Under the pieces are notes generated by a model that was not told the DNA's origin, did not search any database, and worked only from the letters and a program-made list of their open reading frames with translations. Positions 1 to 7,786 of a stretch of 25,019 nucleotides of DNA are shown in pieces. The DNA is from Cellvibrionaceae bacterium. GTDB lineage: Bacteria; Pseudomonadota; Gammaproteobacteria; Pseudomonadales; Cellvibrionaceae. The position numbers were made by a program, and so were the translations under genes. The stretch's first letter is position 1; each line of letters begins with the position of its first letter. The DNA lies in the NCBI GenBank assembly GCA_021151615.1, contig JAGKXA010000042.1, positions 1-25,019 of the forward strand, read 5' to 3'.

Positions 1-1
1 T

Positions 2-700
2 ATCAAAACCCCCTGTATTGCTTACCACGACCATAGCGATGAGTCGCGCGTGGATCAGCTAATTGCCAAAATGCAGGTGGGGGAATCCATTGCCCTGATT
101 TCCGATGCCGGTACACCACTGGTTTCAGATCCGGGGTATCGCCTGGTTCGCAGTGCCCGGCAAGCCGGTATTCAGGTGGTCCCTATTCCTGGCGCTTGTG
201 CCATGATTGCCGCGCTCAGCGCTGCAGGTTTACCCTCAGACCGTTTTGCCTTTGAAGGTTTCCTACCCGCCAAACAGATTGCTCGTTGCACACAATTGCA
301 ATCGCTCGCCGCCGACTCGCGCACGCTGATTTTTTACGAGGCGCCACATCGCATCCTTGAAACCCTGCAAGACATGGCTCAGGTGTTTGGCCCTGAACGC
401 GAAGTCGTTATCGCGCGCGAAATTACCAAAACCTTTGAAACGATCAAGGGCGATAAGGTTGCGGCATTGGTGGATTGGGTTGCAGCTGATTCCAATCAGC
501 AGCGCGGCGAAATTGTGCTGCTCGTTCATGGCGCCCCCAAACAGGAAAATGAAGCGCTCACACCCGAGCAAATTCACACCATGAGAGTGCTGCTGGACGA
601 GTTACCCGTAAAACAGGCGGCCAGTATCGGTGCAAAATTAACGGGATTAAAAAAGAATTTTTTGTACGATTGGGCGTTGCAGCAGGCTGGCAAGTCTTGA
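2..700 (+). CDS. rsmI: RsmI, 16S rRNA 2'-O-methyltransferase (5' end cut off)
   Basis: Probable RsmI (YraL family), which uses S-adenosylmethionine to 2'-O-methylate C1402 of 16S rRNA in the decoding centre. The reading frame is open from base 2, so the gene starts left of the window. A GTG at 50 is internal, because the residues before it (ending AYHDHSDESR) already match the family. The diagnostic block SDAGTPLVSDPGYRLV lies at about 101-148. It is followed by the PIPGACAMIAALSAAGLP segment, FEGFLPAK, and the FYEAPHRI motif near 330-355. About 232 residues are present, against roughly 286 in the E. coli protein, so about 55 N-terminal residues are missing. In Pseudomonas this gene lies next to rnpB and mraZ. 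Here the two are about 7 kb apart, separated by a block of minus-strand genes. No clear terminator follows the stop. Confidence 0.95.
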   Translation: MKTPCIAYHDHSDESRVDQLIAKMQVGESIALISDAGTPLVSDPGYRLVRSARQAGIQVVPIPGACAMIAALSAAGLPSDRFAFEGFLPAKQIARCTQLQSLAADSRTLIFYEAPHRILETLQDMAQVFGPEREVVIAREITKTFETIKGDKVAALVDWVAADSNQQRGEIVLLVHGAPKQENEALTPEQIHTMRVLLDELPVKQAASIGAKLTGLKKNFLYDWALQQAGKS

Positions 701-830
701 GCGTTATTGAAAATTTAATCACTGCGTGTACTGCATCAAATGGCTCTCGCTTTTTATTATTTTGGTTTTGCTCCCAACAGTATCGGTTGGAAAGCTAATT
801 TCGTTCGCTGAACAATCAGTGCTTGCGATG

Positions 831-1586
831 CTAAATCAATAACACATCCGGCAATACACTGGAGCGCGTTCCCGGCTTGGGCAAATTGCTGGCATCGCGA
901 TAAGTAAACACCATCGAATATTTGGTATTACCTGTCATATTCCTTCCGGCGGCATGAAATAAATTGCTGTGAAATAACAGTAAATCACCCTGATTCAGTG
1001 GAACCGCAATCGCTTGATCCAGCAATGGTTTATTGCGCTCTACATCGGTACGTAAAAATTGCAATTCATCCAATTGTGCTGCGTCGATATCAAGTTGATG
1101 TGAGCCTGGAATCACCCATAAGCATCCGTTCTCGTGGTGTTCATTGCCCAAAGCTAACCAGGCCGACACCAGCGCAGGGCGCGCAAAACTCCAATAGCGG
1201 CTATCGCGATGCCAGCCGGTGCGGCTGGAGTAGGCGGGTTGCTTGGTCATGATACAGTTGTGGTGGCACTGGGATAAATACACATCGCCGCCCAATAATT
1301 GTTGCAGTGGAATACGCAAGTTTGCGCCGGTTGCCCAATTTGCGAGGAGTTGGTTGCGCGCATAGGCGCCGAGTAGACGACGCGCGGTTTTTCCGCCTTC
1401 TGCCTCGCGCGAACTGGGTGCTCCCGGGTATTGGGTGTCGGCTTCGTACTCGATGGGCGCTGCATGCTTGTGCAGCTCTTCTTTTGCCAGAGTGATGATC
1501 GATTCGCAAAATACTGCTGATTCAAATTGCGGCAGAACGAGGTAACCTCGGGCATGAAAATTCAGAATTTGTTCGGCAGATAACAT
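831..1586 (-). CDS. Phytanoyl-CoA dioxygenase (PhyH) family Fe(II)/2-oxoglutarate oxygenase
   Basis: Predicted cytoplasmic non-haem iron, 2-oxoglutarate-dependent oxygenase of the PhyH family; substrate unknown. The start at 1586 is preferred because MLSAEQI..F...GYLVLP is the usual beginning of the family and a weak CAGG lies 8 nt upstream. An in-frame ATG at 1619 would add 11 residues but has no visible ribosome-binding site. Numbered from 1586 (251 aa), the iron triad is H126 and D128 (in GWHRDSRYW) and probably H211 (in NLFHAAGRN). The VIPGSH motif at about 158-163 supports the fold. In human PhyH the 2-oxoglutarate-binding arginine is 11 residues after the distal histidine; here that position is a lysine (K222). 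The gene sits downstream of a TonB-dependent receptor on the same strand, 89 nt away (56 nt to the alternative start), and may be co-transcribed with it. Confidence 0.85.
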   Translation of the reverse strand: MLSAEQILNFHARGYLVLPQFESAVFCESIITLAKEELHKHAAPIEYEADTQYPGAPSSREAEGGKTARRLLGAYARNQLLANWATGANLRIPLQQLLGGDVYLSQCHHNCIMTKQPAYSSRTGWHRDSRYWSFARPALVSAWLALGNEHHENGCLWVIPGSHQLDIDAAQLDELQFLRTDVERNKPLLDQAIAVPLNQGDLLLFHSNLFHAAGRNMTGNTKYSMVFTYRDASNLPKPGTRSSVLPDVLLI

Positions 1587-1675
1587 GAGCGTGGCCTGTG
1601 GGACTGAATATGGCTGCATCAGAATGGGTTGTTGGCCAGTATAACATCCGGCTAAAACGTGCGGCTTGATCTGAA

Positions 1676-3691
1676 TTAAAAACTCAATTGCGCACCCAGC
1701 GTCCAGATTCTGCCGCTACCGGGAACTCCTTCGTAATTGCCGGGGCGAAAGGCGGGGGAATTGTATTCTTTATTAAAAATATTATCGCCGTGCAAATACA
1801 GGTTAAGGTCTTTGTTAAATTGATAATTCATATGCAGGCCAAACACCGTGTGGCCACCAAAATACGTGGTTTCGGTGGTGGTGATATCGGCGGGGAGATT
1901 TTGTTCGTTGGGATCTACTGCGCTGCCTTGGTAATTTGCCAAGAGCGTTGCGCTCCATTTTTTGCGTGTATAACTCAGGCTGCCACCGAATAGTGAATTG
2001 GATTGGGTGTGGATCTCGCCGGCTGAATCAAAAAAGTGAGTGAAGGCAATGCGCACTTGCCAGTGCTCCTGCCACTGTTGTTGCCATTCAGTACCAAGCC
2101 CGACGATGCTCAAATCGCTATTGATAGGTTTGCGTTTGAGTGCAGGCGTACTGGCGATTGAGTCAACCACCGCATCATCAACTTGCGTGTTAAATAGCGT
2201 TGTCGAAAATAACTTGTTTTGGCCGGTATGCACCCAAATTAATTCTGTGGTTTTTGCAATCTCCGGACGCAGCTCTGGATTATTCACCACCGTCACTTGA
2301 TTCATAACACTGCTTTCCAAGCGTGTGGGTGCGCGAAAGGCTTCAGAATAAATCAGCTTTACACTGTTGTTGACATTGAGCTGTTGCACCAGTGCAACAC
2401 GCGGGCTGTTATTTCCCCCAACATCAGAATAATCGTCATGGCGTAGGCTGGTGGTTACATCCAGTGTGTCATTTAACGCAAATTGCACTTGCGCAAAAAT
2501 ACCGTTGATACGCCGGCCGTTTTCTGGTGCTTGTAAAACTAACGGCGCAATAGCTCGTGGTGCATCGAGTGTGCCTAAATGCGATGCGGTGTTGATCAGT
2601 TCCGGATTGCGCCATTCCCAACCCAGTAACCAGCGCAGGTTTTCAGTTTCACTTTGCAACAACCACTGCGTTCCTTGCTCCCGTTCGACAATTCCCCCTT
2701 CATAAACAGTCAAACCATCGGCACTGATGGCAGCGCGTCCACGATAAAATTTGTAGCTGCTAAACACATGGCCATCGAGCCCTAGCTGTTCAGTCAGTAG
2801 ATGTTTCCAACCGAGATTTACGCTGTGGGTTTGGGTATCGAAATAAGCGTCGTCATCGGTATAACCGACCGCATAAAATTCCTGGGTATCGCGCCTCGTA
2901 TAGCGCGCTGCCAGGGAAAACTCACCAAGATTTCCGCGTAGGTACAAATCCTGTGCGCGGTAAGGATCGCGTCCGCTTCTGTAGCTGTTAGTGGTGGGGT
3001 TATAGAGAACCTGTGTTTCGCCGTCGCTGTTGGTACTGCGTGCGTAAATATCCAGTGCACCAGCGTCGCCTGCCGTTTGCCATTGCACGCTGGCGTATTG
3101 TTTTTGATAACTGCCCGCTTCAAGGCGCAGTTCGCGTTGGCTTTGGGTGATGATGTTGATCACTCCCGTCATAGCGTTACTGCCATAAATCGCAGAGCCG
3201 GGACCGCGAATAAATTCCACACGCTCGACATTTTCCAGCGAAATAATACTTTCAACCGTTCCTGCACCGCCGTGCCAATCGTTATTCAGTCGCTGGCCAT
3301 CAATCAATATCAACACCTCTGCGGCCGAATTGCCCACGCTGCGACCGCGCGCCGAAATGTTGCGATTCAGGCTGCTGTTGTCGGAGCGATAGCTTTGGAA
3401 TCCCGGAACGTAATTCACCAATTCCCCCAAACCCGTTAGCCCCAGGCGGCGAATGTCAGCGCGGGTGTAGACCGTCATGGAGGCAGGCACTGAATGAAGG
3501 TTTTCTTCGGTCAGGGTGGAGCTGGTGACCTTTACTGCGAGCAAGTCTTCTATCGACAACTCCAGCAATTGATTGCTGGCTGAAAGTGCAGAGGCAGACT
3601 CTACAGGGATCAAAAAGTAGCAAAGTATCGCCAGTGGTGTTTGGCGCAAAGTGAATTTAATCGGAGGAACTAGCTGTTGCCGGGCTTGCAT
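1676..3691 (-). CDS. TonB-dependent outer-membrane receptor (CirA/BtuB-like plug)
   Basis: Outer-membrane active transporter of 671 residues driven by TonB-ExbBD. The substrate cannot be told from sequence. A hydrophobic stretch at about residues 18-30 followed by ESASALSA fits a signal peptide cleaved near residue 35. A leader segment (LELSIEDLLAVKVTSS) precedes the plug domain at about 60-183, which contains the typical ILIDGQRLN, VERVEFIRGPGSAIYG and GVINIIT motifs. The rest is a 22-strand-type barrel ending in LGAQLSF; the terminal Phe is the usual BAM assembly signal. An AAGGA lies 12 nt before the start codon, which is rather far. The EamA permease gene is upstream on the same strand (133-nt gap) and the PhyH-like gene is downstream, so the three may form one unit. 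Confidence 0.9.
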   Translation of the reverse strand: MQARQQLVPPIKFTLRQTPLAILCYFLIPVESASALSASNQLLELSIEDLLAVKVTSSTLTEENLHSVPASMTVYTRADIRRLGLTGLGELVNYVPGFQSYRSDNSSLNRNISARGRSVGNSAAEVLILIDGQRLNNDWHGGAGTVESIISLENVERVEFIRGPGSAIYGSNAMTGVINIITQSQRELRLEAGSYQKQYASVQWQTAGDAGALDIYARSTNSDGETQVLYNPTTNSYRSGRDPYRAQDLYLRGNLGEFSLAARYTRRDTQEFYAVGYTDDDAYFDTQTHSVNLGWKHLLTEQLGLDGHVFSSYKFYRGRAAISADGLTVYEGGIVEREQGTQWLLQSETENLRWLLGWEWRNPELINTASHLGTLDAPRAIAPLVLQAPENGRRINGIFAQVQFALNDTLDVTTSLRHDDYSDVGGNNSPRVALVQQLNVNNSVKLIYSEAFRAPTRLESSVMNQVTVVNNPELRPEIAKTTELIWVHTGQNKLFSTTLFNTQVDDAVVDSIASTPALKRKPINSDLSIVGLGTEWQQQWQEHWQVRIAFTHFFDSAGEIHTQSNSLFGGSLSYTRKKWSATLLANYQGSAVDPNEQNLPADITTTETTYFGGHTVFGLHMNYQFNKDLNLYLHGDNIFNKEYNSPAFRPGNYEGVPGSGRIWTLGAQLSF

Positions 3692-3824
3692 GGGTGCAGG
3701 TTTTCCTTAGCGTTTTTTCAGGTCTTATCAGGCATCTAACCCTAAGCCTAGATCAAAACCGGTTGATGAAAAGGAAACAACCCGGTTATGCCCTTTGGGG
3801 GTGGATCGCGGACCGGTTATTGGC

Positions 3825-4742
3825 TTATTGTGCATTTGCACGGGCAATACGCGATTTGATCGCAATCAATAAACCTGAAGCCGCAATGATTACCATACCC
3901 AGGATTCCGTAGCTGTCAGGCGCTGCATCAAACACAATCCAGCCAAGTAACCCGGCCCATAACAATTGCAGGTAAGTCATGGGCGCGAGTACCGAGGCGG
4001 GGGCGTGGCGGTAGGCTAGGGTAAACAGGAAGTGACCCAATCCGCCAAAAGCCCCCATGCTAAAAAACAAAATCACTTCGGTAGTGCTGGGGATTTTATT
4101 TTCCCAAAAAAATGGTAATGCAAGGCCGAAGACGATAGTGCCAACCAATGCGGTGTAAAAGAGTAAGGTGATTGCCTTTTCCGTGCTGGCCAGCAAGCGC
4201 GATAGGACTTGATACGCGGCATTCGCGGCCGCAGCCCCAAGTGCGAAGACTATGCCCCATGCATCCAGCCCGCTGCCAGGACGAGCAATCAATAACACAC
4301 CAATAAATCCGGTAATCACTGCTGCCCAACCCAAACTGCCAATTTGTTCGCCTAATACTGAGCTGGCAAAAAGCGCTATCAGGGTAGGGGCGAGAAAGTT
4401 AATCGCCGTTGTCTCGGCCAGCGGCATACGCTGCAACGCCAGGCCGATAAAGAGCGAGGCCAGTGTTAAGACTATGCCGCGCAAAATCGTCAGGCCGGTG
4501 CGCTGGGTTTTAATCAATGTGGACGAGTGACGCGGGGCCAATATCACCAACATGAGCGCGCAGTGAACTATGTAGCGCATTGCAACTACGCTTGGCACAT
4601 TGTAATGGGCGGTCAAATACTTGGTGGTGCTGTCCATACAGGCAAAGAGCAATAAGCCGGTAGCAGCGAGTAAAAAACCTTTCAAAACATTAACGGGCAA
4701 TGCGGTAACGGTATGGCTAGAGGGTGATGCGGGGTCGTTCAT
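3825..4742 (-). CDS. EamA/DMT-superfamily permease
   Basis: Inner-membrane transporter of the drug/metabolite transporter superfamily, with about ten transmembrane segments arranged as two EamA repeats (roughly residues 20-155 and 165-300 of a 305-residue protein). The direction and substrate are unknown; relatives export amino acids, purines or small metabolites. Visible hallmarks are the early charged DSTTKYL segment, AMRYIVH, the LAETTAINFLAPTLIALFAS stretch ending repeat one, and the APMTYLQLLWAGLLGW stretch ending repeat two. The start at 4742 is chosen because GGAT lies about 9 nt upstream and the next residues (MNDPASPSS) make a short polar N-terminus. The in-frame ATG at 4805 would add 21 residues and lacks a good ribosome-binding site. 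No strong terminator is visible after the stop, which leaves read-through into the receptor gene at 3691 possible. Confidence 0.88.
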   Translation of the reverse strand: MNDPASPSSHTVTALPVNVLKGFLLAATGLLLFACMDSTTKYLTAHYNVPSVVAMRYIVHCALMLVILAPRHSSTLIKTQRTGLTILRGIVLTLASLFIGLALQRMPLAETTAINFLAPTLIALFASSVLGEQIGSLGWAAVITGFIGVLLIARPGSGLDAWGIVFALGAAAANAAYQVLSRLLASTEKAITLLFYTALVGTIVFGLALPFFWENKIPSTTEVILFFSMGAFGGLGHFLFTLAYRHAPASVLAPMTYLQLLWAGLLGWIVFDAAPDSYGILGMVIIAASGLLIAIKSRIARANAQ

Positions 4743-4805
4743 TGAGCTAATCCAGTCATTGCGCCAAAACCACTTAGGCGACAGGGCTACAGCATAAATT
4801 AACAT

Positions 4806-5179
4806 TAGCCGTTTGTGCGACCTTTGCCTGCTAATAATATGACAAATTGCATAAAGGTATTGGTTTAGTTGCTTCCTGGATTTAGGGTGAGCACGCAGCG
4901 TAGGAAAAAGCGTTTACGCCTTGGTTAAGCGGCCAATGTTTGAGCCGCTGGAGGTCTACCGGCTTTTTAGATTCTCCGCGCTTGTTGGGAAATCATAGAA
5001 TTGGCGGCTTTTTAATAAAATCATCCTACGAGGGCATGGGGAAAGTTATTGACCGAATACCATTGCCGATTTTGAGGCGCGCCCTGTTTGGATGCGTCTT
5101 TTTTATGGGCGGATTTTGGAACATAAAGCTATAAAAAAGGGGCCTATTGGCCCCTTTTTTGGTGTTGCGAGAATGAAAC
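4806..5179. other. Intergenic region between the EamA permease and the second TonB receptor
   Basis: This 374-base stretch has no convincing gene. It holds the start region of the permease, a LacI-family-like sequence at 4904-4919, and the strong terminator at 5133-5160. A TTG-initiated frame at 4940-5134 (64 codons, with an internal ATG at 5036) ends exactly at the terminator. It uses rare codons such as AGG, AGA and ATA and has no well-placed ribosome-binding site, so I do not call it a gene. Confidence 0.6.
5133..5160. terminator. Bidirectional Rho-independent terminator
   Basis: A perfect 12-bp inverted repeat: six A plus GGGGCC at 5133-5144, loop TATT at 5145-5148, then GGCCCC plus six T at 5149-5160. 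The GC-rich core followed by a T-run works in both directions. Its main client is the minus-strand TonB receptor, whose stop codon is 20 nt away at 5180. It also insulates the permease-receptor-PhyH group from the second receptor. Confidence 0.92.
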
Positions 5180-7555
5180 CTAGAACTTCAGTGTGCCTTG
5201 GATAGCAACGCTTCTTGGGCGCTCGTAGAAAGCGTAATAACCTGAACCTGTACCGCGAGTCACAGTGGAGGCAACAGGCAACCCGTTGGCGTAGGACACA
5301 ATGGATTCATCGGTCAGGTTTTTACCAATCAGGGCCAGTTCCCACAGGTCATCATTACCACTCAATGCTATACGGGCGTTGATCTTGGTATAAGCCTCTT
5401 GTTCAAAACGTGGATCCAGCGATGGTGTTGTCAGGTAGTCATCACTGTAGATGAAGTCCAGTGTGTTAACCAGTTTGAGGCCATTGCTAAACTCGATGGT
5501 GTAATCGGCTCCGACATTCCCTTGGATCTCGGGTGTGAACTCACGGCGCTGCCCGGTGGCATCACAAACCCCATCACCAGCAGGAGCGATATTGTCAGGC
5601 TGCCCGAAGTAACATTGTGAGGTAGGGAAGTCGGTGTATTCAAAATCTATAAATGCTGCGCCACCACGGGCAAGCAGGCTGTCGGTAATTGCCCAGCGGC
5701 CATCAACCTCAAGGCCTTGCACAACAGCCTGACCGGCGTTGGTTACATTGAAGCTCAGGCTGCCATCAAACTGGCTGGTTTGCATATCATCGAACTCTGA
5801 GCGGAACAATGCTGCATTCAGTTCAGCTGAGCCGCCACCAAATACGAATTTGCCGCCCAGTTCGTAGTTTTTCACTTGCTCCTCTTCAAACTCCCAAGTG
5901 CCCTGGATGTTAGGGTAAACGCCGCCCAGATTGTTCGGGGCTGCGTTGGAGCGCACATCAAAACCGCCCGATTTAAAACCGGTGGTGTAGCTGGCATAAA
6001 GCATATCGGTATCATTTATATCGAATTGGAACGTAACCAGCGGCGTGAAAGCTGATTCATCTCTATCTCCTTTTACGGTATGCGGATCAACCTTGAACTG
6101 GCTCCAGATAATATTGTAAGGGTCAGTCATTGCGCCTTGAGGTAGCACTACACCGGTATTGCTTACGTGATACTGAACGCGGCTCGCATCCTTTTGTTCA
6201 GCGGTATAGCGAGCCCCAAGAATCAGGCGAGCAAAATCGGTAAAGTTCCATGTGGCCTGAGCGAACACCGCGGCAAGGTCAGTGTCCTGCTCGAAGTCAC
6301 GCTGGGTGGATGCATCGCGCAGCAGGTTGGCGGCAGTGGCGCCCAGTAGAGGAGTAAATGCGGTGGCGATGAAGCTGTCTTTCGGTACACGTACCGCGTC
6401 ATGGAAATCCAATGAGCTGCTTTGGAAAAATAATCCCCCCAAATAACTGATGGTTTGATCTTCCGGTGACGTTAAACGCAGTTCCTGGCTTACCTGGCTG
6501 TAATCTTCATCGGAGAGAATATTGAATCCTGATGCCCCGGTGAAGTCGCAGTCACACAGCTCTTCATAGGTGTAAGCGTTGTAACCAGTCACCGAGGTTA
6601 AGGTATTTTCACCTATCTCGCGCTCGATGGTCAGGGTTACGTTCTCGGTATCGTTATAGCTGTAATCGCCATTGGACTGGCGGTTCCAGTCGTGGGTAGT
6701 GTCGAGTATGTATTTGCCGCCAGTGAAAAATTGCAGGGCTTTGGCGTAGGGGGTTTTGTTGCCTGTTGCATCGGCAATCTCTATGGGTTTTACGACTTCA
6801 ATGTTGCGCCCTTCACTATCAAACGAGCCGTCTTCCATTTTCAGGGTGATGTCCCATGCATCGGTCGGCTTCCACTGCAGGGTTGCACGTATTACGCGGT
6901 TTTTATCGCCGGATTCATCGCGCTCCAGGGTGGTGTTTTCCATAAATCCGTCAATGCTGCTTTCCAGAATTGCCAGACGGCCGCCTACTGTGTCGGAGAT
7001 GGGTCCTGAAAGCACCAAGCGCACATCTTGTTCACCATGCTCTGGTTCGTAAAGTGCAGTGAGCTTGGCTTCATGTTCGTCACCCGGTTTTGCGGTGGTG
7101 ATACTGATTGCACCGGCAGTAGAGTTCTTGCCGAAAATAATACTTTGTGGACCGCGCAGGACTTCTACCCGCTCCAAATCAAGAAAGGGAGCGCGAGCCA
7201 GTTGGGCGCGACCATAATGGATGCCGTCGATAAATTGGGCGGCAGACTGCTCAAAACCCTGGTTAACCCCGGAGCTGATACCGCGAATGGCGATATTGGT
7301 ACCAATACCGGTTTGGGTCATGTTAAAGCTGGGGATGTAATCGGCTATACGCTCAATACTGGTAATGCCTGAATCTTCAATTTTCTCACTGTTCAGCGCA
7401 TTTACCGAGATGGGAACATCGCGCAGGCTTTGCACGCGTTTTTGCGCAGTAACCAGAATTTCTTCCAGTGCCGGGCTGTCATCCTGGGCGAGTGCGGGGA
7501 GTACTGGTGCCAGGACGATCGCCATTGCCAGCAGGTTGTGTGTGCGTACTTTCAC
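5180..7555 (-). CDS. TonB-dependent outer-membrane receptor (large, VTAQKR-type TonB box)
   Basis: Outer-membrane TonB-dependent transporter; the substrate is not readable from sequence, and relatives take up siderophores, carbohydrates or other nutrients. The start is taken at GTG 7555, because AGGAG at 7564-7568 is spaced 8 nt from it and a clean signal peptide follows (MKVRTHNLLAMAIVLAPVLP, then ALAQ). The frame remains open upstream to an ATG at 7633, but that part does not look like a leader. The mature N-terminus carries the TonB box EEILVTAQKR (residues 31-40 of 791). The plug domain (about 45-155) has DVPISV, AIRGISS, VEVLRGPQSIIFGKNSTAGAISI. The barrel ends in AIQGTLKF with the C-terminal Phe. 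It is divergent from rnpB. A CRP-like site lies about 157 nt upstream of the start, and the Shine-Dalgarno can fold into a small hairpin. Confidence 0.92.
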   Translation of the reverse strand: MKVRTHNLLAMAIVLAPVLPALAQDDSPALEEILVTAQKRVQSLRDVPISVNALNSEKIEDSGITSIERIADYIPSFNMTQTGIGTNIAIRGISSGVNQGFEQSAAQFIDGIHYGRAQLARAPFLDLERVEVLRGPQSIIFGKNSTAGAISITTAKPGDEHEAKLTALYEPEHGEQDVRLVLSGPISDTVGGRLAILESSIDGFMENTTLERDESGDKNRVIRATLQWKPTDAWDITLKMEDGSFDSEGRNIEVVKPIEIADATGNKTPYAKALQFFTGGKYILDTTHDWNRQSNGDYSYNDTENVTLTIEREIGENTLTSVTGYNAYTYEELCDCDFTGASGFNILSDEDYSQVSQELRLTSPEDQTISYLGGLFFQSSSLDFHDAVRVPKDSFIATAFTPLLGATAANLLRDASTQRDFEQDTDLAAVFAQATWNFTDFARLILGARYTAEQKDASRVQYHVSNTGVVLPQGAMTDPYNIIWSQFKVDPHTVKGDRDESAFTPLVTFQFDINDTDMLYASYTTGFKSGGFDVRSNAAPNNLGGVYPNIQGTWEFEEEQVKNYELGGKFVFGGGSAELNAALFRSEFDDMQTSQFDGSLSFNVTNAGQAVVQGLEVDGRWAITDSLLARGGAAFIDFEYTDFPTSQCYFGQPDNIAPAGDGVCDATGQRREFTPEIQGNVGADYTIEFSNGLKLVNTLDFIYSDDYLTTPSLDPRFEQEAYTKINARIALSGNDDLWELALIGKNLTDESIVSYANGLPVASTVTRGTGSGYYAFYERPRSVAIQGTLKF

Positions 7556-7568
7556 GGGAGGATCTCCT
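7556..7568 (-). promoter_or_regulatory. Shine-Dalgarno of the second TonB receptor, inside a short hairpin
   Basis: Read on the minus strand, A-GGAG-ATC-CTCC-C directly precedes the GTG start. AGGAG (7564-7568) is the ribosome-binding site and fixes the start. GGAG can pair with CTCC (7557-7560) across a 3-nt loop, which would mask it. The site is certain as an SD; a regulatory role is inference. Confidence 0.6.
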
Positions 7569-7711
7569 GAACTTTTATTGTGAATGTGAGCGTGAAGTCT
7601 ATTTGTCCTTAATAGAGGGCAATAAATATCCACTAATTAATAGCTTAAAGCGCGAAAAATACCAGTTAATGACAGGATTTGCCTGCGGGCTGGAATAAGG
7701 CTGGCACTTTT

Positions 7712-7727
7712 GGTGACGTAAATCACA
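7712..7727. promoter_or_regulatory. Candidate CRP/Vfr-type binding site
   Basis: GGTGA, six bases, TCACA. This matches 9 of the 10 core positions of the CRP consensus (TGTGA-N6-TCACA). It lies in the 239-nt gap between the divergent TonB receptor (GTG at 7555) and rnpB (7795). Its centre is about 165 nt from the receptor start, which leaves room for a class I arrangement, but I could not pin down a matching -10. It suggests cAMP control of the receptor. A single match could be chance. Confidence 0.45.
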
Positions 7728-7757
7728 AAAAAGCCGGAGTTTGTCGCCTGATGTTGC

Positions 7758-7786
7758 TTGCATACTGTTTGTGTGGCGAGTAATGT
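7758..7786 (+). promoter_or_regulatory. Candidate sigma70 promoter of rnpB
   Basis: TTGCAT at 7758-7763, a 17-nt spacer, and TAATGT at 7781-7786, with the predicted 5' end of rnpB 9 nt further on at 7795. Spacing and position are right, but each hexamer matches the consensus at only about 3 of 6 bases. The call rests mainly on location. Confidence 0.4.

Noticed and set aside
263..577. Antisense open frame of 104 codons inside rsmI
   Set aside because: It lies opposite a clearly coding gene, with no ribosome-binding site or recognisable domain.
774..790. CCAAC/GTTGG hairpin between rsmI and the PhyH-like gene
   Set aside because: Only 5 bp with a 7-nt loop and no T-run on either strand; not supportable as a terminator.
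4940..5134. TTG-initiated 64-codon frame in the permease/receptor gap
   Set aside because: No ribosome-binding site, rare codons and no family resemblance. Only its position at the terminator made it worth noting.
7702..7717. TGGCAC resembling the -24 element of a sigma54 promoter
   Set aside because: The required GC-containing -12 element (TTGC) is absent at the right spacing, and the bases overlap the better-supported CRP-like site.
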